From: Lentisphaeria bacterium
GTDB lineage: Bacteria; Verrucomicrobiota; Lentisphaeria; Victivallales; UBA1829
Direction: 5' to 3'
Assembly: GCA_017541665.1 (NCBI GenBank)
Contig: JAFXYP010000076.1
Span: 1 to 63,176 of the forward strand
DNA: 63,176 nucleotides
Made by a program: the position numbers and the translations under genes. Below, one piece after another: positions 26,254 through 35,712 of this stretch (position 1 is its first letter; the number at the start of each line of letters is the position of its first letter). The notes beneath the pieces are model-generated. The model searched no databases and was not told where the DNA came from. It was given only the letters and a program-made list of their open reading frames with translations.

Positions 26254-27777
26254 ATGCCGGAAAACACAGCCACGATCGGTTTTGAGAAACAAATATGGGA
26301 CGCAGCCTGCATTCTCCGCGGCAATCTGGACGCCTCCGAGTACAAACACGTCGTCCTCGGCCTCATCTTCCTGAAATACCTCTCGGACCGGTTCGAGGCG
26401 CGGCACGACGAGCTCGTGAAGGAGGGCGAAGGCTTCGAGGAGGATCCGGACGCTTACACGGAGGAGAACGTTTTCTTCGTCCCGCAGGAAGCCCGCTGGA
26501 AATGCGTCGCCGACGCCGCCCACACGCCCGAGATCGGCAAGGTCATTGATGGCGCCATGCTCGCGATCGAAAAGGAGAATCCGCGCCTGAAGGGCATCCT
26601 CCCGAAGACATTCGCCCGCCCCGAGCTCGACAAACGCCGTCTCGGCGACGTGGTCGACCTCTTCACGAACATCCGCATGAAGGAGCACGGCGACACCCGC
26701 GACATCCTCGGCCGCACCTACGAATACTGCCTCTCCATGTTCGCCGAGCAGGAGGGCAAGAAGGGCGGCGAGTTCTTCACCCCGGCCTGCGTCGTGAAGA
26801 CGCTCGTGGAGATCCTGAAGCCGTACCACGGGCGCGTCTACGACCCCTGCTGCGGCTCAGGCGGCATGTTCGTGCAGTCCGCCAAGTTCGTCGAGAGCCA
26901 TTCCGGGCGTATCAACGACATCTCCGTCTACGGACAGGACTCCAACCCCACCACGTGGAAGATGGCGCAGATGAACCTCGCCATCCGCGGCATCGAGGCG
27001 GACCTCGGCCCTTACAACGCCGACACTTTCTTCCTGGACTGCCACCCCGCGATGCGCGCCGACTTCATCCTCGCAAATCCCCCGTTCAACCTCTCCGACT
27101 GGGGCGGCGACAAACTCATGGACGATCCCCGCTGGAAATACGGCGTCCCGCCGTCCGGCAACGCCAACTTCGCATGGATCCAGCACATGATCCACCACCT
27201 GGCGCCGCGCGGCAAGATCGGGCTCGTGCTCGCAAATGGTTCCCTCTCCTCGCAGTCCGGCGGCGAAGGCGACATCCGGAGGAAGATCGTGGAGGACGAC
27301 CTCGTCGCGGCGATCATCGCGCTCCCATCCCAGCTCTTCTACACCACGCAGATCCCCGCGTGCCTCTGGTTCCTCGACCGGGCGAAGAAGCAGAAGGGCA
27401 AAACGTGTTTCATCGACGCGCGCAAGATGGGCACGATGGTCTCCCGCAGACTCCGCGAACTTTCCGCCGAAGACATCGCGCTGCTCGCGCAGACGTTCGA
27501 CCGGTACGAAGCCGGCACGCTGGAGGACAAAAAAGGCTTCTGCGCGGTCGTCACCACGTCCGAGATCGCGAAGCAGGACTTCATCCTCACGCCCGGACGT
27601 TATGTCGGGATCGAGGAGCAGGCCGACGACGGCGAGCCCTTCGACGCGAAGATGAAGCGCCTGACCGCCGAACTCTCCGGCCTCTTTGCAAAATCCCATG
27701 ACCTGGAATCCGAAATCCGCGCCAACCTCAAATCCATCGGCTACGAACTTCCTGCAACCGAAAACCAGAAGGACTAA
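26254..27777 (+). CDS. hsdM: type I restriction-modification methyltransferase HsdM
   Basis: The 507-residue DNA adenine methyltransferase subunit of a type I system; with HsdS it protects the host recognition sites. The ATG at 26254 follows TTTGGAGCGG and begins MPENTATIGFEKQIWDAA, the usual HsdM start. An N-terminal helical domain (to about 135) precedes the SAM-binding motif DPCCGSGGMFVQS (about 198) and the catalytic NPPF (about 274), with GKIGLVLANGSLSS further on. The C-terminal ALPSQLFYTTQIPACLWFL block is also typical. It is the first gene of a cluster running to hsdR at 35458. Confidence 0.95.
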   Translation: MPENTATIGFEKQIWDAACILRGNLDASEYKHVVLGLIFLKYLSDRFEARHDELVKEGEGFEEDPDAYTEENVFFVPQEARWKCVADAAHTPEIGKVIDGAMLAIEKENPRLKGILPKTFARPELDKRRLGDVVDLFTNIRMKEHGDTRDILGRTYEYCLSMFAEQEGKKGGEFFTPACVVKTLVEILKPYHGRVYDPCCGSGGMFVQSAKFVESHSGRINDISVYGQDSNPTTWKMAQMNLAIRGIEADLGPYNADTFFLDCHPAMRADFILANPPFNLSDWGGDKLMDDPRWKYGVPPSGNANFAWIQHMIHHLAPRGKIGLVLANGSLSSQSGGEGDIRRKIVEDDLVAAIIALPSQLFYTTQIPACLWFLDRAKKQKGKTCFIDARKMGTMVSRRLRELSAEDIALLAQTFDRYEAGTLEDKKGFCAVVTTSEIAKQDFILTPGRYVGIEEQADDGEPFDAKMKRLTAELSGLFAKSHDLESEIRANLKSIGYELPATENQKD

Positions 27778-27788
27778 GGAGGTACATT

Positions 27789-28394
27789 ATGACTGAAAGA
27801 ACCTTTACAAAAGAAGAAATGCTCAATACTCTGATACGCGGAATAAAACGTTTCTATAAAGAGGAACACCATCTTCTGGAAGATCAGGTCTGCGAACGAG
27901 CAGTTGCTTTTCGCTTGGGAGCAAAACTACTGAATAAATTCAAACCTGCAGATGTCTATGCCGAATATAATAAGAGGCACGATCCTGACGGAATGGTCCG
28001 CAAAAAAAGATTAGGTGATTTGCAAGACACCTCTTATCCAGACTTGCTTGTTTTTGAAAGATTTGGAGATAATCCTAGACCAGACAAACTGGCAATTGAA
28101 ATAAAAATGGGATATCAAAGGAATAGTCGGTCTGAATATGAAAATGATTGCAGAAAACTTGCAGTTTTGACAGATCCATATGAGGACAATTTAAACTATA
28201 TTTTGGGAATTCATTTAGTATTGGATGTTGATTGTTTTTATTTGTGTGGATATGAACTCGGCCGCCTTACTTTTATAAAACGTTTTATCAAAGAAGAAGG
28301 GAAGTGGGGCCAAATAGAATTGTCTCCAGAATTTTATACCTCCTTTGATGATTTAAGCCATCTTCATGTAATCGACGCTTCCACCCAGGAGTGA
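27789..28394 (+). CDS. PD-(D/E)xK-like protein inside the hsd operon
   Basis: A 201-residue AT-rich gene 11 nt after hsdM with a strong AAGGAGG site. No exact family is recognised. The order of residues fits the PD-(D/E)xK nuclease core: Glu36 in an N-terminal helix (EDQVCERAVAFRLGAKL), Pro-Asp at 84-85 (TSYPDLLVFER) and Glu104-x-Lys106 (LAIEIKMG). The remainder could pack as the usual alpha/beta sandwich. It might be an extra nuclease, a specificity helper or an inactive scaffold for the type I complex. Base composition like hsdS and the OLD gene, but unlike hsdM and hsdR, suggests separate acquisition. Confidence 0.7.
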   Translation: MTERTFTKEEMLNTLIRGIKRFYKEEHHLLEDQVCERAVAFRLGAKLLNKFKPADVYAEYNKRHDPDGMVRKKRLGDLQDTSYPDLLVFERFGDNPRPDKLAIEIKMGYQRNSRSEYENDCRKLAVLTDPYEDNLNYILGIHLVLDVDCFYLCGYELGRLTFIKRFIKEEGKWGQIELSPEFYTSFDDLSHLHVIDASTQE

Positions 28395-28397
28395 ATC

Positions 28398-29621
28398 ATG
28401 AAGCATGAATTCCAAACCTGCAGAATAGCCGATATTGCCGAAAAGGTCGCTATGGGGCCGTTCGGCTCAAATATCAAGGTGGAAACATTTGTTCCCGCCG
28501 GGGTTCCTATAATCAGTGGAGCGCATCTGAAAGGCTTTTATCTTGAAGAAAACGATTTCAATTTCATTACGGAAGAACATGCTCAAAGACTGAAAAACTC
28601 CATTGTTTATCCCGATGACATTATTTTTACTCATGCCGGAAACGTTGGTCAAGTAGCAATGATTCCTTACAACTGCCATTATCCATTTTATATGATTTCA
28701 CAGCGGCAGTTCTATCTGAGATGCAACAAAGAAAAAGTCCTTCCGGAATATCTGACCTATTATTTCCATTCTTATGAAGGTCAGGGGAAACTCCTTTCCA
28801 ATGTAAGCCAGGTCGGGGTTCCATCCATTGCACAGCCGTCCTCGTTCCTGAAAACCATTGAAGTTCCTCTGCCGTTATTGAGTGTTCAGCGCCGGATTGT
28901 AAACATATTGGATTCCTTCACGAAGAAGATCGAAGTCAACAATCAGATCAACCGGAATCTGGAAGAACAGGCAAAAGCGATCTTCAAATCCTGGTTCGTC
29001 GATTTCGAACCGTTCGGAGGGGAACAGCCTGATGATTGGAAAAAAGGAACGATTGCCGACTTGGGTAATGTAGTCGGCGGGGGAACCCCATCCAAAGCAA
29101 AAGACGAATACTATTGTTCTCGCGGAATCCCATGGATCACGCCGAAAGATTTGTCTGTCAACAAATCAAAGTTCATTTCCCGTGGACAAACAGATATCAG
29201 TGATGCCGGGCTCAACAACAGCAGCGCGATCATTATGCCCAAAGGAACGGTTCTTTTCAGTTCCCGTGCTCCAATCGGGTACATAGCGATAGCAAAGAAC
29301 GAGGTAACAACGAACCAGGGCTTTAAGTCGGTTGTCCCTCATCCGCATATCGGCACACCGTTTGTATATCTGTTCCTGAAGCATAATCTCGAAAAGATCG
29401 AATCCGTTGCTTCCGGTTCAACGTTCAAAGAAGTTTCCGGCGGCGTAATGAAATCTATTCCCGCGCTTATCCCGGATAACAACAGTCTTTCTAAGTTTAC
29501 GGCGCAATGCCAGCCATTATTCCAAAAACAGGAAGCCCTCGAAGCAGAAAACAACATTCTTCAAGAAACCCGCGATACCCTTCTCCCGAAACTGATGTCC
29601 GGCGAAATGAACCTCTCATAA
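28398..29621 (+). CDS. hsdS: type I restriction specificity subunit HsdS
   Basis: The 407-residue DNA-recognition subunit, which directs both HsdM and HsdR. Two target-recognition domains are visible. The first runs about 5-170 (MGPFGSNIKVETF ... VPSIAQPSSFLKTIEVPLP) and the second about 215-385 (GNVVGGGTPSKAKDEYY ... KEVSGGVMKSIPALIP). Each is followed by a conserved helix: QRRIVNILDSFTKKIEVNNQINRNLEEQ, and near the end KQEALEAENNILQETRDTLLPKLMSGE. Lower GC than hsdM is normal for this variable gene. CAGGAG precedes the ATG, and the start is 3 nt after the previous stop. Confidence 0.95.
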   Translation: MKHEFQTCRIADIAEKVAMGPFGSNIKVETFVPAGVPIISGAHLKGFYLEENDFNFITEEHAQRLKNSIVYPDDIIFTHAGNVGQVAMIPYNCHYPFYMISQRQFYLRCNKEKVLPEYLTYYFHSYEGQGKLLSNVSQVGVPSIAQPSSFLKTIEVPLPLLSVQRRIVNILDSFTKKIEVNNQINRNLEEQAKAIFKSWFVDFEPFGGEQPDDWKKGTIADLGNVVGGGTPSKAKDEYYCSRGIPWITPKDLSVNKSKFISRGQTDISDAGLNNSSAIIMPKGTVLFSSRAPIGYIAIAKNEVTTNQGFKSVVPHPHIGTPFVYLFLKHNLEKIESVASGSTFKEVSGGVMKSIPALIPDNNSLSKFTAQCQPLFQKQEALEAENNILQETRDTLLPKLMSGEMNLS

Positions 29622-29640
29622 CAATGGAGATAAAACAGCC

Positions 29641-31413
29641 ATGAAATTAGTACAATTCTCTCTCGAAAGATTCCGCAACTTTGTTGACAAACAAACAATA
29701 GACTTTTCTAATAACAGTGTAATTATAGGTCCAAACAATGAGGGAAAAACTAATGTTCTTAAAGCATTAGCTATATCATGGGATTTGTTAATGGACTTTG
29801 CTAAAGATAAACTGCCTTATTCTTTCTCTGGGAATGAAATAGTTTTTCCTGCAATAGATACATCTTTTTCTAATGATTATTATACGAAACAAACAAGGGA
29901 GCACCCTAACCCGTTTCCAATATATGTTTGGGGGCTTGACTATCCTGTTTCACTGAAAGAGGACAAGAATGATAAACAGAAAAATGTCTCAACCTTTATT
30001 TTAGATATTCAATTAACTGATGAAGAGAAAGAAAAGATAGAATCTAATATCAAAAATTTATTTAAGCAATCTATTGTTTCATTAAAGTTGGAATTTGGAC
30101 CAGAAATTATTACACTTTCTGTTCTCCAGTTAGATTCGGCATCAGAAATAATAATCAAGGAAACAGTTCGCTGCATCGTAAAAAAAATAAGTTTTCTATA
30201 TATTGATCCCATCAGAACAGTGGCAAGTATTTCAAAAATGATTAATAATATATTAGATATGATGCTGAGAGATGTTTATATGTCGCGCGACTACCAAAAT
30301 CTTGATAACATGATTTTCGGTCTATTAGATCCTACGGTAAAAAGACTTTATAATGTTTTGAATAAAAGTCTTAAACAATTTATTCCAGCAATACATGATA
30401 ATTCTTTTAAATTCTATCATTCAAATCGTCCTTTGCATGATTTAGAAATTGCGATAGATGATGGCAATAAAACAGCAATTGCACAAAAAGGATCCGGAGT
30501 TCAAAGTCTTATTGCGATTTCGTTAGCCCAAATTTTATCCTTGAATCAACCCTATGGTGAAAATATAATTTTAGCAATAGAAGAACCTGAGACACATCTT
30601 CATCCAAAATCAATTCATGAAATCAAAAAAGTGTTATCAGATATTGCAAAACACAATCAACTTATCATTACGACACATTCTCCTATATTAGCTAATGCGA
30701 ATGATATCAAATCAAATATAATCGTTTCAAATAACAATATACATCATGCGTTGCGCCTAAAGGAAATTCGTGAAACGCTCGGAGTTTATGCCTCGGATAA
30801 TTTATTGTTTGCAGAAAACACTATTCTTGTTGAGGGGATATATGATAAGATGATTTTAGAAAAGATTCTGTCTTCTCTTTCAAAAAAAATAGCAGAAGCA
30901 CTTGATAATAATTCCCTCGTCATATACAATTGTCAAGGTTCATCAAAAGTATCTGCATTCGTATCATTGACACAAAGATTTTTCTATAAATCTTATATCG
31001 TTTTGGATAACGACAAGGCTGGGGAAGACGAAAAGAAAAAGATTCTAAAAATTGATCCAAGCTTATCAAACAAGATTACTTCTCTTCCTAATCCACAAAA
31101 GAACGAATCAGAGATAGAAGATTTTATTAAACCATCATCTTATGCCGATGCGCTTATCTATTTATTTGGAGTCGGCACAAAGAATCAATGGATTTATCAT
31201 TTAACGAGGTCTAAAAAATGTTGGTCTGAGACTCTTAAGATTATTTTGGCAAAAAAGCAATATCCCAATCCCATAAAAGAATTTGATATGATTCAAGCCA
31301 AAGCAATAGTGGCTAATGCTGTTATTAGTAATGGACTTTCCGCTATTAAGCCTCAATGTCAAAATGTTTTCAAGACACTTGCAATGAACATCGAAACAAT
31401 GCTTGACGAATGA
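29641..31413 (+). CDS. OLD-family ATP-dependent nuclease
   Basis: A 590-residue protein with an ABC-type ATPase and a C-terminal TOPRIM nuclease, as in OLD (overcoming lysogenization defect) proteins that act in phage defence. Walker A is GPNNEGKT (about 31-38). A signature-like GSGVQSL (about 283), Walker B LAIEEPETHLHP (about 311-322) and the switch TTHSP (about 342) follow. The TOPRIM part has Glu in TILVEGIYDKMIL (about 397) and DND in IVLDNDKAGEDEKKK (about 456). No UvrD-like GajB partner follows, so this is a stand-alone (class 1-like) OLD, not a Gabija pair. It is very AT-rich against the genome and sits between hsdS and hsdR. Confidence 0.88.
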   Translation: MKLVQFSLERFRNFVDKQTIDFSNNSVIIGPNNEGKTNVLKALAISWDLLMDFAKDKLPYSFSGNEIVFPAIDTSFSNDYYTKQTREHPNPFPIYVWGLDYPVSLKEDKNDKQKNVSTFILDIQLTDEEKEKIESNIKNLFKQSIVSLKLEFGPEIITLSVLQLDSASEIIIKETVRCIVKKISFLYIDPIRTVASISKMINNILDMMLRDVYMSRDYQNLDNMIFGLLDPTVKRLYNVLNKSLKQFIPAIHDNSFKFYHSNRPLHDLEIAIDDGNKTAIAQKGSGVQSLIAISLAQILSLNQPYGENIILAIEEPETHLHPKSIHEIKKVLSDIAKHNQLIITTHSPILANANDIKSNIIVSNNNIHHALRLKEIRETLGVYASDNLLFAENTILVEGIYDKMILEKILSSLSKKIAEALDNNSLVIYNCQGSSKVSAFVSLTQRFFYKSYIVLDNDKAGEDEKKKILKIDPSLSNKITSLPNPQKNESEIEDFIKPSSYADALIYLFGVGTKNQWIYHLTRSKKCWSETLKIILAKKQYPNPIKEFDMIQAKAIVANAVISNGLSAIKPQCQNVFKTLAMNIETMLDE

Positions 31414-31435
31414 TTTTTGCAGAGATTAACCAACT

Positions 31436-32341
31436 ATGAGCAACAAGATTTCCATTCGTTTTTTCAATGACCGGGAAGTCCGGGCGGTCTGGGATGATTC
31501 CTCCGGGCAATGGCTTTTCTCCGTGGCGGACATCGTCGGCGTCCTGACGGAAAGCGTGAATCCCCGCAAGTATTGGAGCGTGCTCAAAAGTCGCCTGAGG
31601 CAGACGCGCCCGGAGTTGACTACAGCCTGTAGTCAACTGAAAATGACGGCATCTGACGGAAAGCGTTATCTCACCGACTGCATGAGTCAGAAGGACATCC
31701 TCGCGCTCATCGAGGCGGTTCCCAGCCGCCATGCGGTAGCGTTCATCAAATGGCTGACCTACAGCGAAGACACCATTGACGGGAAAAGTCAAACGAAAGC
31801 CTATGCGCTCTTCGAAAGCGGGCTGATGGAGTCCATGAAGCCGGGCACGGTGGAGTGTCTGCGGCAGATCCATGCGTATCTCTTCGGCGGGCTGTACGAA
31901 TTCGCCGGACAAATCCGCACGAAGAACATCAGCAAGGGCGGATTCATGTTCGCGCTGGCGCAGCATTTGAAGCCGTCGCTGGCGCAGATCGAACGGATGC
32001 CGGAAACCACGTTTGACGAGATCATGGACAAATATGTGGAAATGAACGTGGCGCACCCGTTCCCGGAGGGGAACGGCCGCAGCACGCGCATCTGGCTGGA
32101 TCTGATGTTGAAGAAAAACCTGAAACAATGCGTGGACTGGAGCCGGGTAAACAAAAACGATTACCTCGCCGCCATGCGGGAAAGCGTGTCGGACAGCGCC
32201 CGCCTGAAAGCCCTGTTGGGGTCGGCCCTGACGGACCGGATCGACGACCGGGAAATGTTCATGAAGGGGATCGATTATTCGTATTACTACGAGAGCGACG
32301 ATACATCCATGGAACCGGACGGCCTCTCCCGAACCCCATAA
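31436..32341 (+). CDS. Bro-N/Fic fusion protein
   Basis: A 301-residue two-domain protein. Residues 1-100 resemble the Bro-N/DinD-like domain of phage antirepressors ([26 protein letters not shown], then [13 protein letters not shown]). Residues about 110-285 are a Fic domain, with [17 protein letters not shown] and the active-site loop HPFPEGNGR (about 204-212, catalytic His and phosphate-binding GNGR). Fic enzymes transfer AMP or related groups to target proteins. The tail ends [15 protein letters not shown], as in Fic proteins often seen in hsd loci. Joining a DNA-binding-type domain to Fic could tether or regulate it. It lies between OLD and hsdR and probably shares their transcript. Confidence 0.88.
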   Translation: MSNKISIRFFNDREVRAVWDDSSGQWLFSVADIVGVLTESVNPRKYWSVLKSRLRQTRPELTTACSQLKMTASDGKRYLTDCMSQKDILALIEAVPSRHAVAFIKWLTYSEDTIDGKSQTKAYALFESGLMESMKPGTVECLRQIHAYLFGGLYEFAGQIRTKNISKGGFMFALAQHLKPSLAQIERMPETTFDEIMDKYVEMNVAHPFPEGNGRSTRIWLDLMLKKNLKQCVDWSRVNKNDYLAAMRESVSDSARLKALLGSALTDRIDDREMFMKGIDYSYYYESDDTSMEPDGLSRTP

Positions 32342-32365
32342 CCGAACAACACGAGGATGCAGACC

Positions 32366-35300
32366 ATGACCTACACCGAGGCGAATTACGAGAACGCGGT
32401 CCTCTACCTGCTGGAGCAGCTGGGATATACGCGGTATTACGGGCCGGATGTCGAACGGGATTACCGGGAGCCGTTTTTCCCGGGGGTGCTGGAAGGCTCG
32501 CTGTACGCCATCAATCCGGGGGTGCCGGAAGAGGCGGTCGCGGAGGCGATCCGGAAACTGCGCGGGATCGAATCGGGGTCTCTGGTGGAACGGAACATCA
32601 TCTTCACGGATTACCTGCAGAACGGGATCGACGTGTCGTATTACCGCGACGGCGAACAGAAGGCGGACCATGTGCGTCTGCTTGATACGGAGCGCGCGGA
32701 ACGGAACAGCTTCATCGTGGCGGATGAATGGACGGTCGTGGGGCATTCGGAGAAGCGCGCGGATATCGTGCTCTTCGTGAACGGGCTGCCGCTGGTGGTG
32801 TTCGAGCTGAAGTCGCCAGTCCGGGAGGAAACGGGCGTGTCGGCGGCGTACCGTCAGCTCAGGAACTATATGAACGAGATCCCGGAGTTTTTCGTCTACA
32901 ACGCATTCTGCGTGCTGAGCGACCTGTCGGAAACGCGCGTGGGGACGATCACGGCGAGCGAAGACCGGTTCATGGAGTGGAAAACGGTGGACGGACAGGT
33001 GGAAAGCACGGCGCATGTGGATTTCCAGACGCCGTTTCGGGGGATGCTGGAGCCGCGGCGTCTGCTGGACCTGCTGGAAAACTTCATCTGCTATTCGCGC
33101 GAGGAGAAAGGGCCGAAGAAGATCCTGGCTTGCTACCACCAGTATTTCGCCGTGCGGAAGGCGTTGGTCTCCACCCGGAACGCCGCGCACGAGGGCGGCG
33201 ACGGACGCGGTGGCGTCTTCTGGCACACGCAGGGCAGCGGGAAGTCGCTCTCCATGGTGTTCTACACGAAACTGCTGCAGCGCGAACTGAAAAGCCCGAC
33301 GGTGGTCGTGATCACGGACCGGAACGACCTGGACGACCAGCTGTACGGTCAGTTCGTGAAGTGCCGGGAGTTCCTGCGTCAGACGCCTGACCAGGCCGGG
33401 GACCGCGAGAACTGGGACGGCGAGGGGAATTTCAGCAGCCGGGAAAAACTCCGCAGCCTGCTCAAAGACCGCGAGGCGAACGGGATCATCTTCACCACGA
33501 TGCAGAATTTCGTGGAACCGGGCGACGGGAAGCCGTTGTCCGCACGGAGAAACATCGTGGTGATCGCGGACGAGGCGCACCGCGGGCATTACGGATTCGA
33601 AAAGATTCAGAAGGACGGCACGGTCCACAAGGGCATCGCGCAGATCATCCGCGACAATTTGCCGAACGCGACGTTCATTGGATTCACGGGCACGCCGGTC
33701 GCCTCGCGCGACCACAACACGCGGGAGGTGTTCGGCGACTACATCGACGTGTACGATATGACGCAGGCAGTGGCGGACGGCGCGACGAGGCCGGTGTACT
33801 ACGAAAGCCGCGTGATCCACCTGAACCTGGACCGGGAAATCCTGCGCCAGATCGACGAGGAATACGACCGGATGGCCGAGGAAACCGATTCGTACGTGAT
33901 CGAAAAGAGCAAAAACGAACTCAGCCGGATGGAAAGTCTGCTCGGCGCGCCGGAGACGATCGAGGCGTTGTGCGAGGACATCGTGAAGCATTACGAGGAG
34001 ACGCGGGCGCAGGAGCTCACTGGCAAGGCGATGATCGTGGCGTATTCGCGTCCGATCGCCATGCGAATTTACCGGAAGATCCTGGAGCTGCGTCCGGGCT
34101 GGCGCGAGAAGATCGCCGTTGTCATGACCGGGAGCAACAACGACCCGTCGGAATGGGCGGAGATCGTCGGCAACAAGACCCGCCGGAAGGAGCTCGCCGC
34201 GCAGTTCAAGGACGACACCGGGCCGCTGAAGATCGCGATCGTGGTGGACATGTGGCTGACCGGATTCGACATGCCGTCGCTCGCCACGATGTACGTGTAC
34301 AAGCCGATGGCGGGGCACAATCTGATGCAGGCCATCGCCCGCGTGAACCGCGTGTTCCGCGACAAGGAGGGCGGACTCGTGGTGGATTACGTCGGGATCG
34401 CCAGCGCGTTGAAACAGGCGATGAACGATTACACGGTGCGCGACCGGCGGAACTTCGGCGAGCAGGACGTCTCCAAGGCGGCTCTGCCGAAATTCCAGGA
34501 GAAACTGGAGGTCTGCCGCGCGCTGCTGCACGGGTTCGATTACGCCGGATTCATGGACGGGGACGACCTCGCACGTTCGGAGCTGATCGCAGGCGGCGCG
34601 AACTATCTTTTTGCGACGGACAAGGCAACGACGAAAGACAGCTTCGTCAAAGAAGTCCTGGCAATGAGGCAAGCGCTGTCGCTGTGCCGGAGCATCGTCC
34701 CGCAGGCCGAACGCTTCGAGGCGGCGTATCTCGAGGCGGTTCGGACCATGCTGACCCGCGTGACGGGCAAGACCGGGCGGTTCTCCCTGAAAACCATCAA
34801 CGAACGCATCAACGAACTACTGCAGGAAAGCGTACGGAGCAAGGGCGTCATCAACCTTTTCGCCGATGTCAAGCAGAAATTCTCGCTGTTCGACCCGGAG
34901 TTCCTGAAACAGGTCGCGGGCATGAAACAGAAGAATATCGCGGTGGAGATCCTGCGCCGCCTGATCGCCGACCAGATTGCCGTGTACAGGCGGACCAACG
35001 TCGTGAAGTCCGAGCTCTTCTCAGAGAAATTCCAGCGGATCATGAACCTGTACCTGAACGGCCAGCTGACCAACGAGGAAGTCATTCAGGAACTGACCAG
35101 CCTTGCGCACGAACTCCGCAGGGACAGCGAGGAAGGCAAGGAGCTCGGGCTGACGACGGAGGAAGTGGCGTTCTACGACGCGCTGACGAAGCCGCAGGCT
35201 GTGAAGGATTTCTACAGCAACGACCAGCTCGTCGCCATCACGCGGGAACTGACCGACATGCTCCGCCGCAGCAAGACCGTGGACTGGCAGAAACGTTCCT

Positions 35301-35458
35301 CCGCCCGTGCGAAAATGCGCATGATGGTCAAACGCCTGCTGAAGAAGTACAAGTATCCGCCGGACGGCCAGGAGGAAGTCCTCAAAACCGTCATGAGCCA
35401 GTGCGAGATGTGGACTGACAACAGCGACCTTTCCGCCGCTGCAGGCGAGGAAGAATAG
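32366..35458 (+). CDS. hsdR: type I restriction endonuclease HsdR
   Basis: The ~1030-residue motor and nuclease subunit that translocates and cuts unmethylated DNA. The nuclease core is in RADIVLFVNGLPLVVFELKSP (Asp and ELK, about 132-151). Helicase motifs follow: HTQGSGKSLSM (Walker A, about 288), VVITDRNDLDDQL, ADEAHRGHYG (motif II, about 401), FIGFTGTP (motif III, about 432) and ARVNRVFRDKEGGLVVDY (motif VI region). A GAGG sits 9 nt before the ATG at 32366 and directly abuts the ATG at 32357, so the inner start is preferred; they differ by three codons. It completes an hsdM-hsdS-hsdR set with three inserted accessory genes. Confidence 0.95.
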   Translation: MTYTEANYENAVLYLLEQLGYTRYYGPDVERDYREPFFPGVLEGSLYAINPGVPEEAVAEAIRKLRGIESGSLVERNIIFTDYLQNGIDVSYYRDGEQKADHVRLLDTERAERNSFIVADEWTVVGHSEKRADIVLFVNGLPLVVFELKSPVREETGVSAAYRQLRNYMNEIPEFFVYNAFCVLSDLSETRVGTITASEDRFMEWKTVDGQVESTAHVDFQTPFRGMLEPRRLLDLLENFICYSREEKGPKKILACYHQYFAVRKALVSTRNAAHEGGDGRGGVFWHTQGSGKSLSMVFYTKLLQRELKSPTVVVITDRNDLDDQLYGQFVKCREFLRQTPDQAGDRENWDGEGNFSSREKLRSLLKDREANGIIFTTMQNFVEPGDGKPLSARRNIVVIADEAHRGHYGFEKIQKDGTVHKGIAQIIRDNLPNATFIGFTGTPVASRDHNTREVFGDYIDVYDMTQAVADGATRPVYYESRVIHLNLDREILRQIDEEYDRMAEETDSYVIEKSKNELSRMESLLGAPETIEALCEDIVKHYEETRAQELTGKAMIVAYSRPIAMRIYRKILELRPGWREKIAVVMTGSNNDPSEWAEIVGNKTRRKELAAQFKDDTGPLKIAIVVDMWLTGFDMPSLATMYVYKPMAGHNLMQAIARVNRVFRDKEGGLVVDYVGIASALKQAMNDYTVRDRRNFGEQDVSKAALPKFQEKLEVCRALLHGFDYAGFMDGDDLARSELIAGGANYLFATDKATTKDSFVKEVLAMRQALSLCRSIVPQAERFEAAYLEAVRTMLTRVTGKTGRFSLKTINERINELLQESVRSKGVINLFADVKQKFSLFDPEFLKQVAGMKQKNIAVEILRRLIADQIAVYRRTNVVKSELFSEKFQRIMNLYLNGQLTNEEVIQELTSLAHELRRDSEEGKELGLTTEEVAFYDALTKPQAVKDFYSNDQLVAITRELTDMLRRSKTVDWQKRSSARAKMRMMVKRLLKKYKYPPDGQEEVLKTVMSQCEMWTDNSDLSAAAGEEE

Positions 35459-35712
35459 CAAACGTCATCCCATGCGTCGAGGAACAACCCAAGTCCAGAT
35501 GCCCTGATTGGTCGTCATTATTTCCAGATGTTGGTGCAATGTATTGACAGTTCAGGAATTACACGCAAAACCGATTTAAAGAATCTTTAAATTCAAACGC
35601 TCTCACCACCACCATCTGATACGGATACAGTTTTTGGGACAGTCAAAATGAGACACATCCAAAATACTGTTGACTTTTCTTCTCGAGCGTAGTTCGCGGA
35701 CGCATGGTTTTC

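Noticed and set aside
29641..31413. Gabija system (GajA/GajB)
   Set aside because: GajA-like architecture is present, but no UvrD-like GajB helicase follows; the next genes are a Fic fusion and HsdR. A stand-alone OLD is the better call.
31370..34672. A 1100-codon open frame on the reverse strand across hsdR and neighbours
   Set aside because: It is the GC-rich antisense shadow of hsdR, the Fic fusion and the end of the OLD gene, all of which show clear family motifs on the forward strand. The product is a His/Arg/Val-rich shadow with no motif.
35459..35712. Insertion-sequence remnant downstream of hsdR
   Set aside because: A reverse frame tail looked protein-like, but I could not tie it to a transposase and found no terminal repeats.
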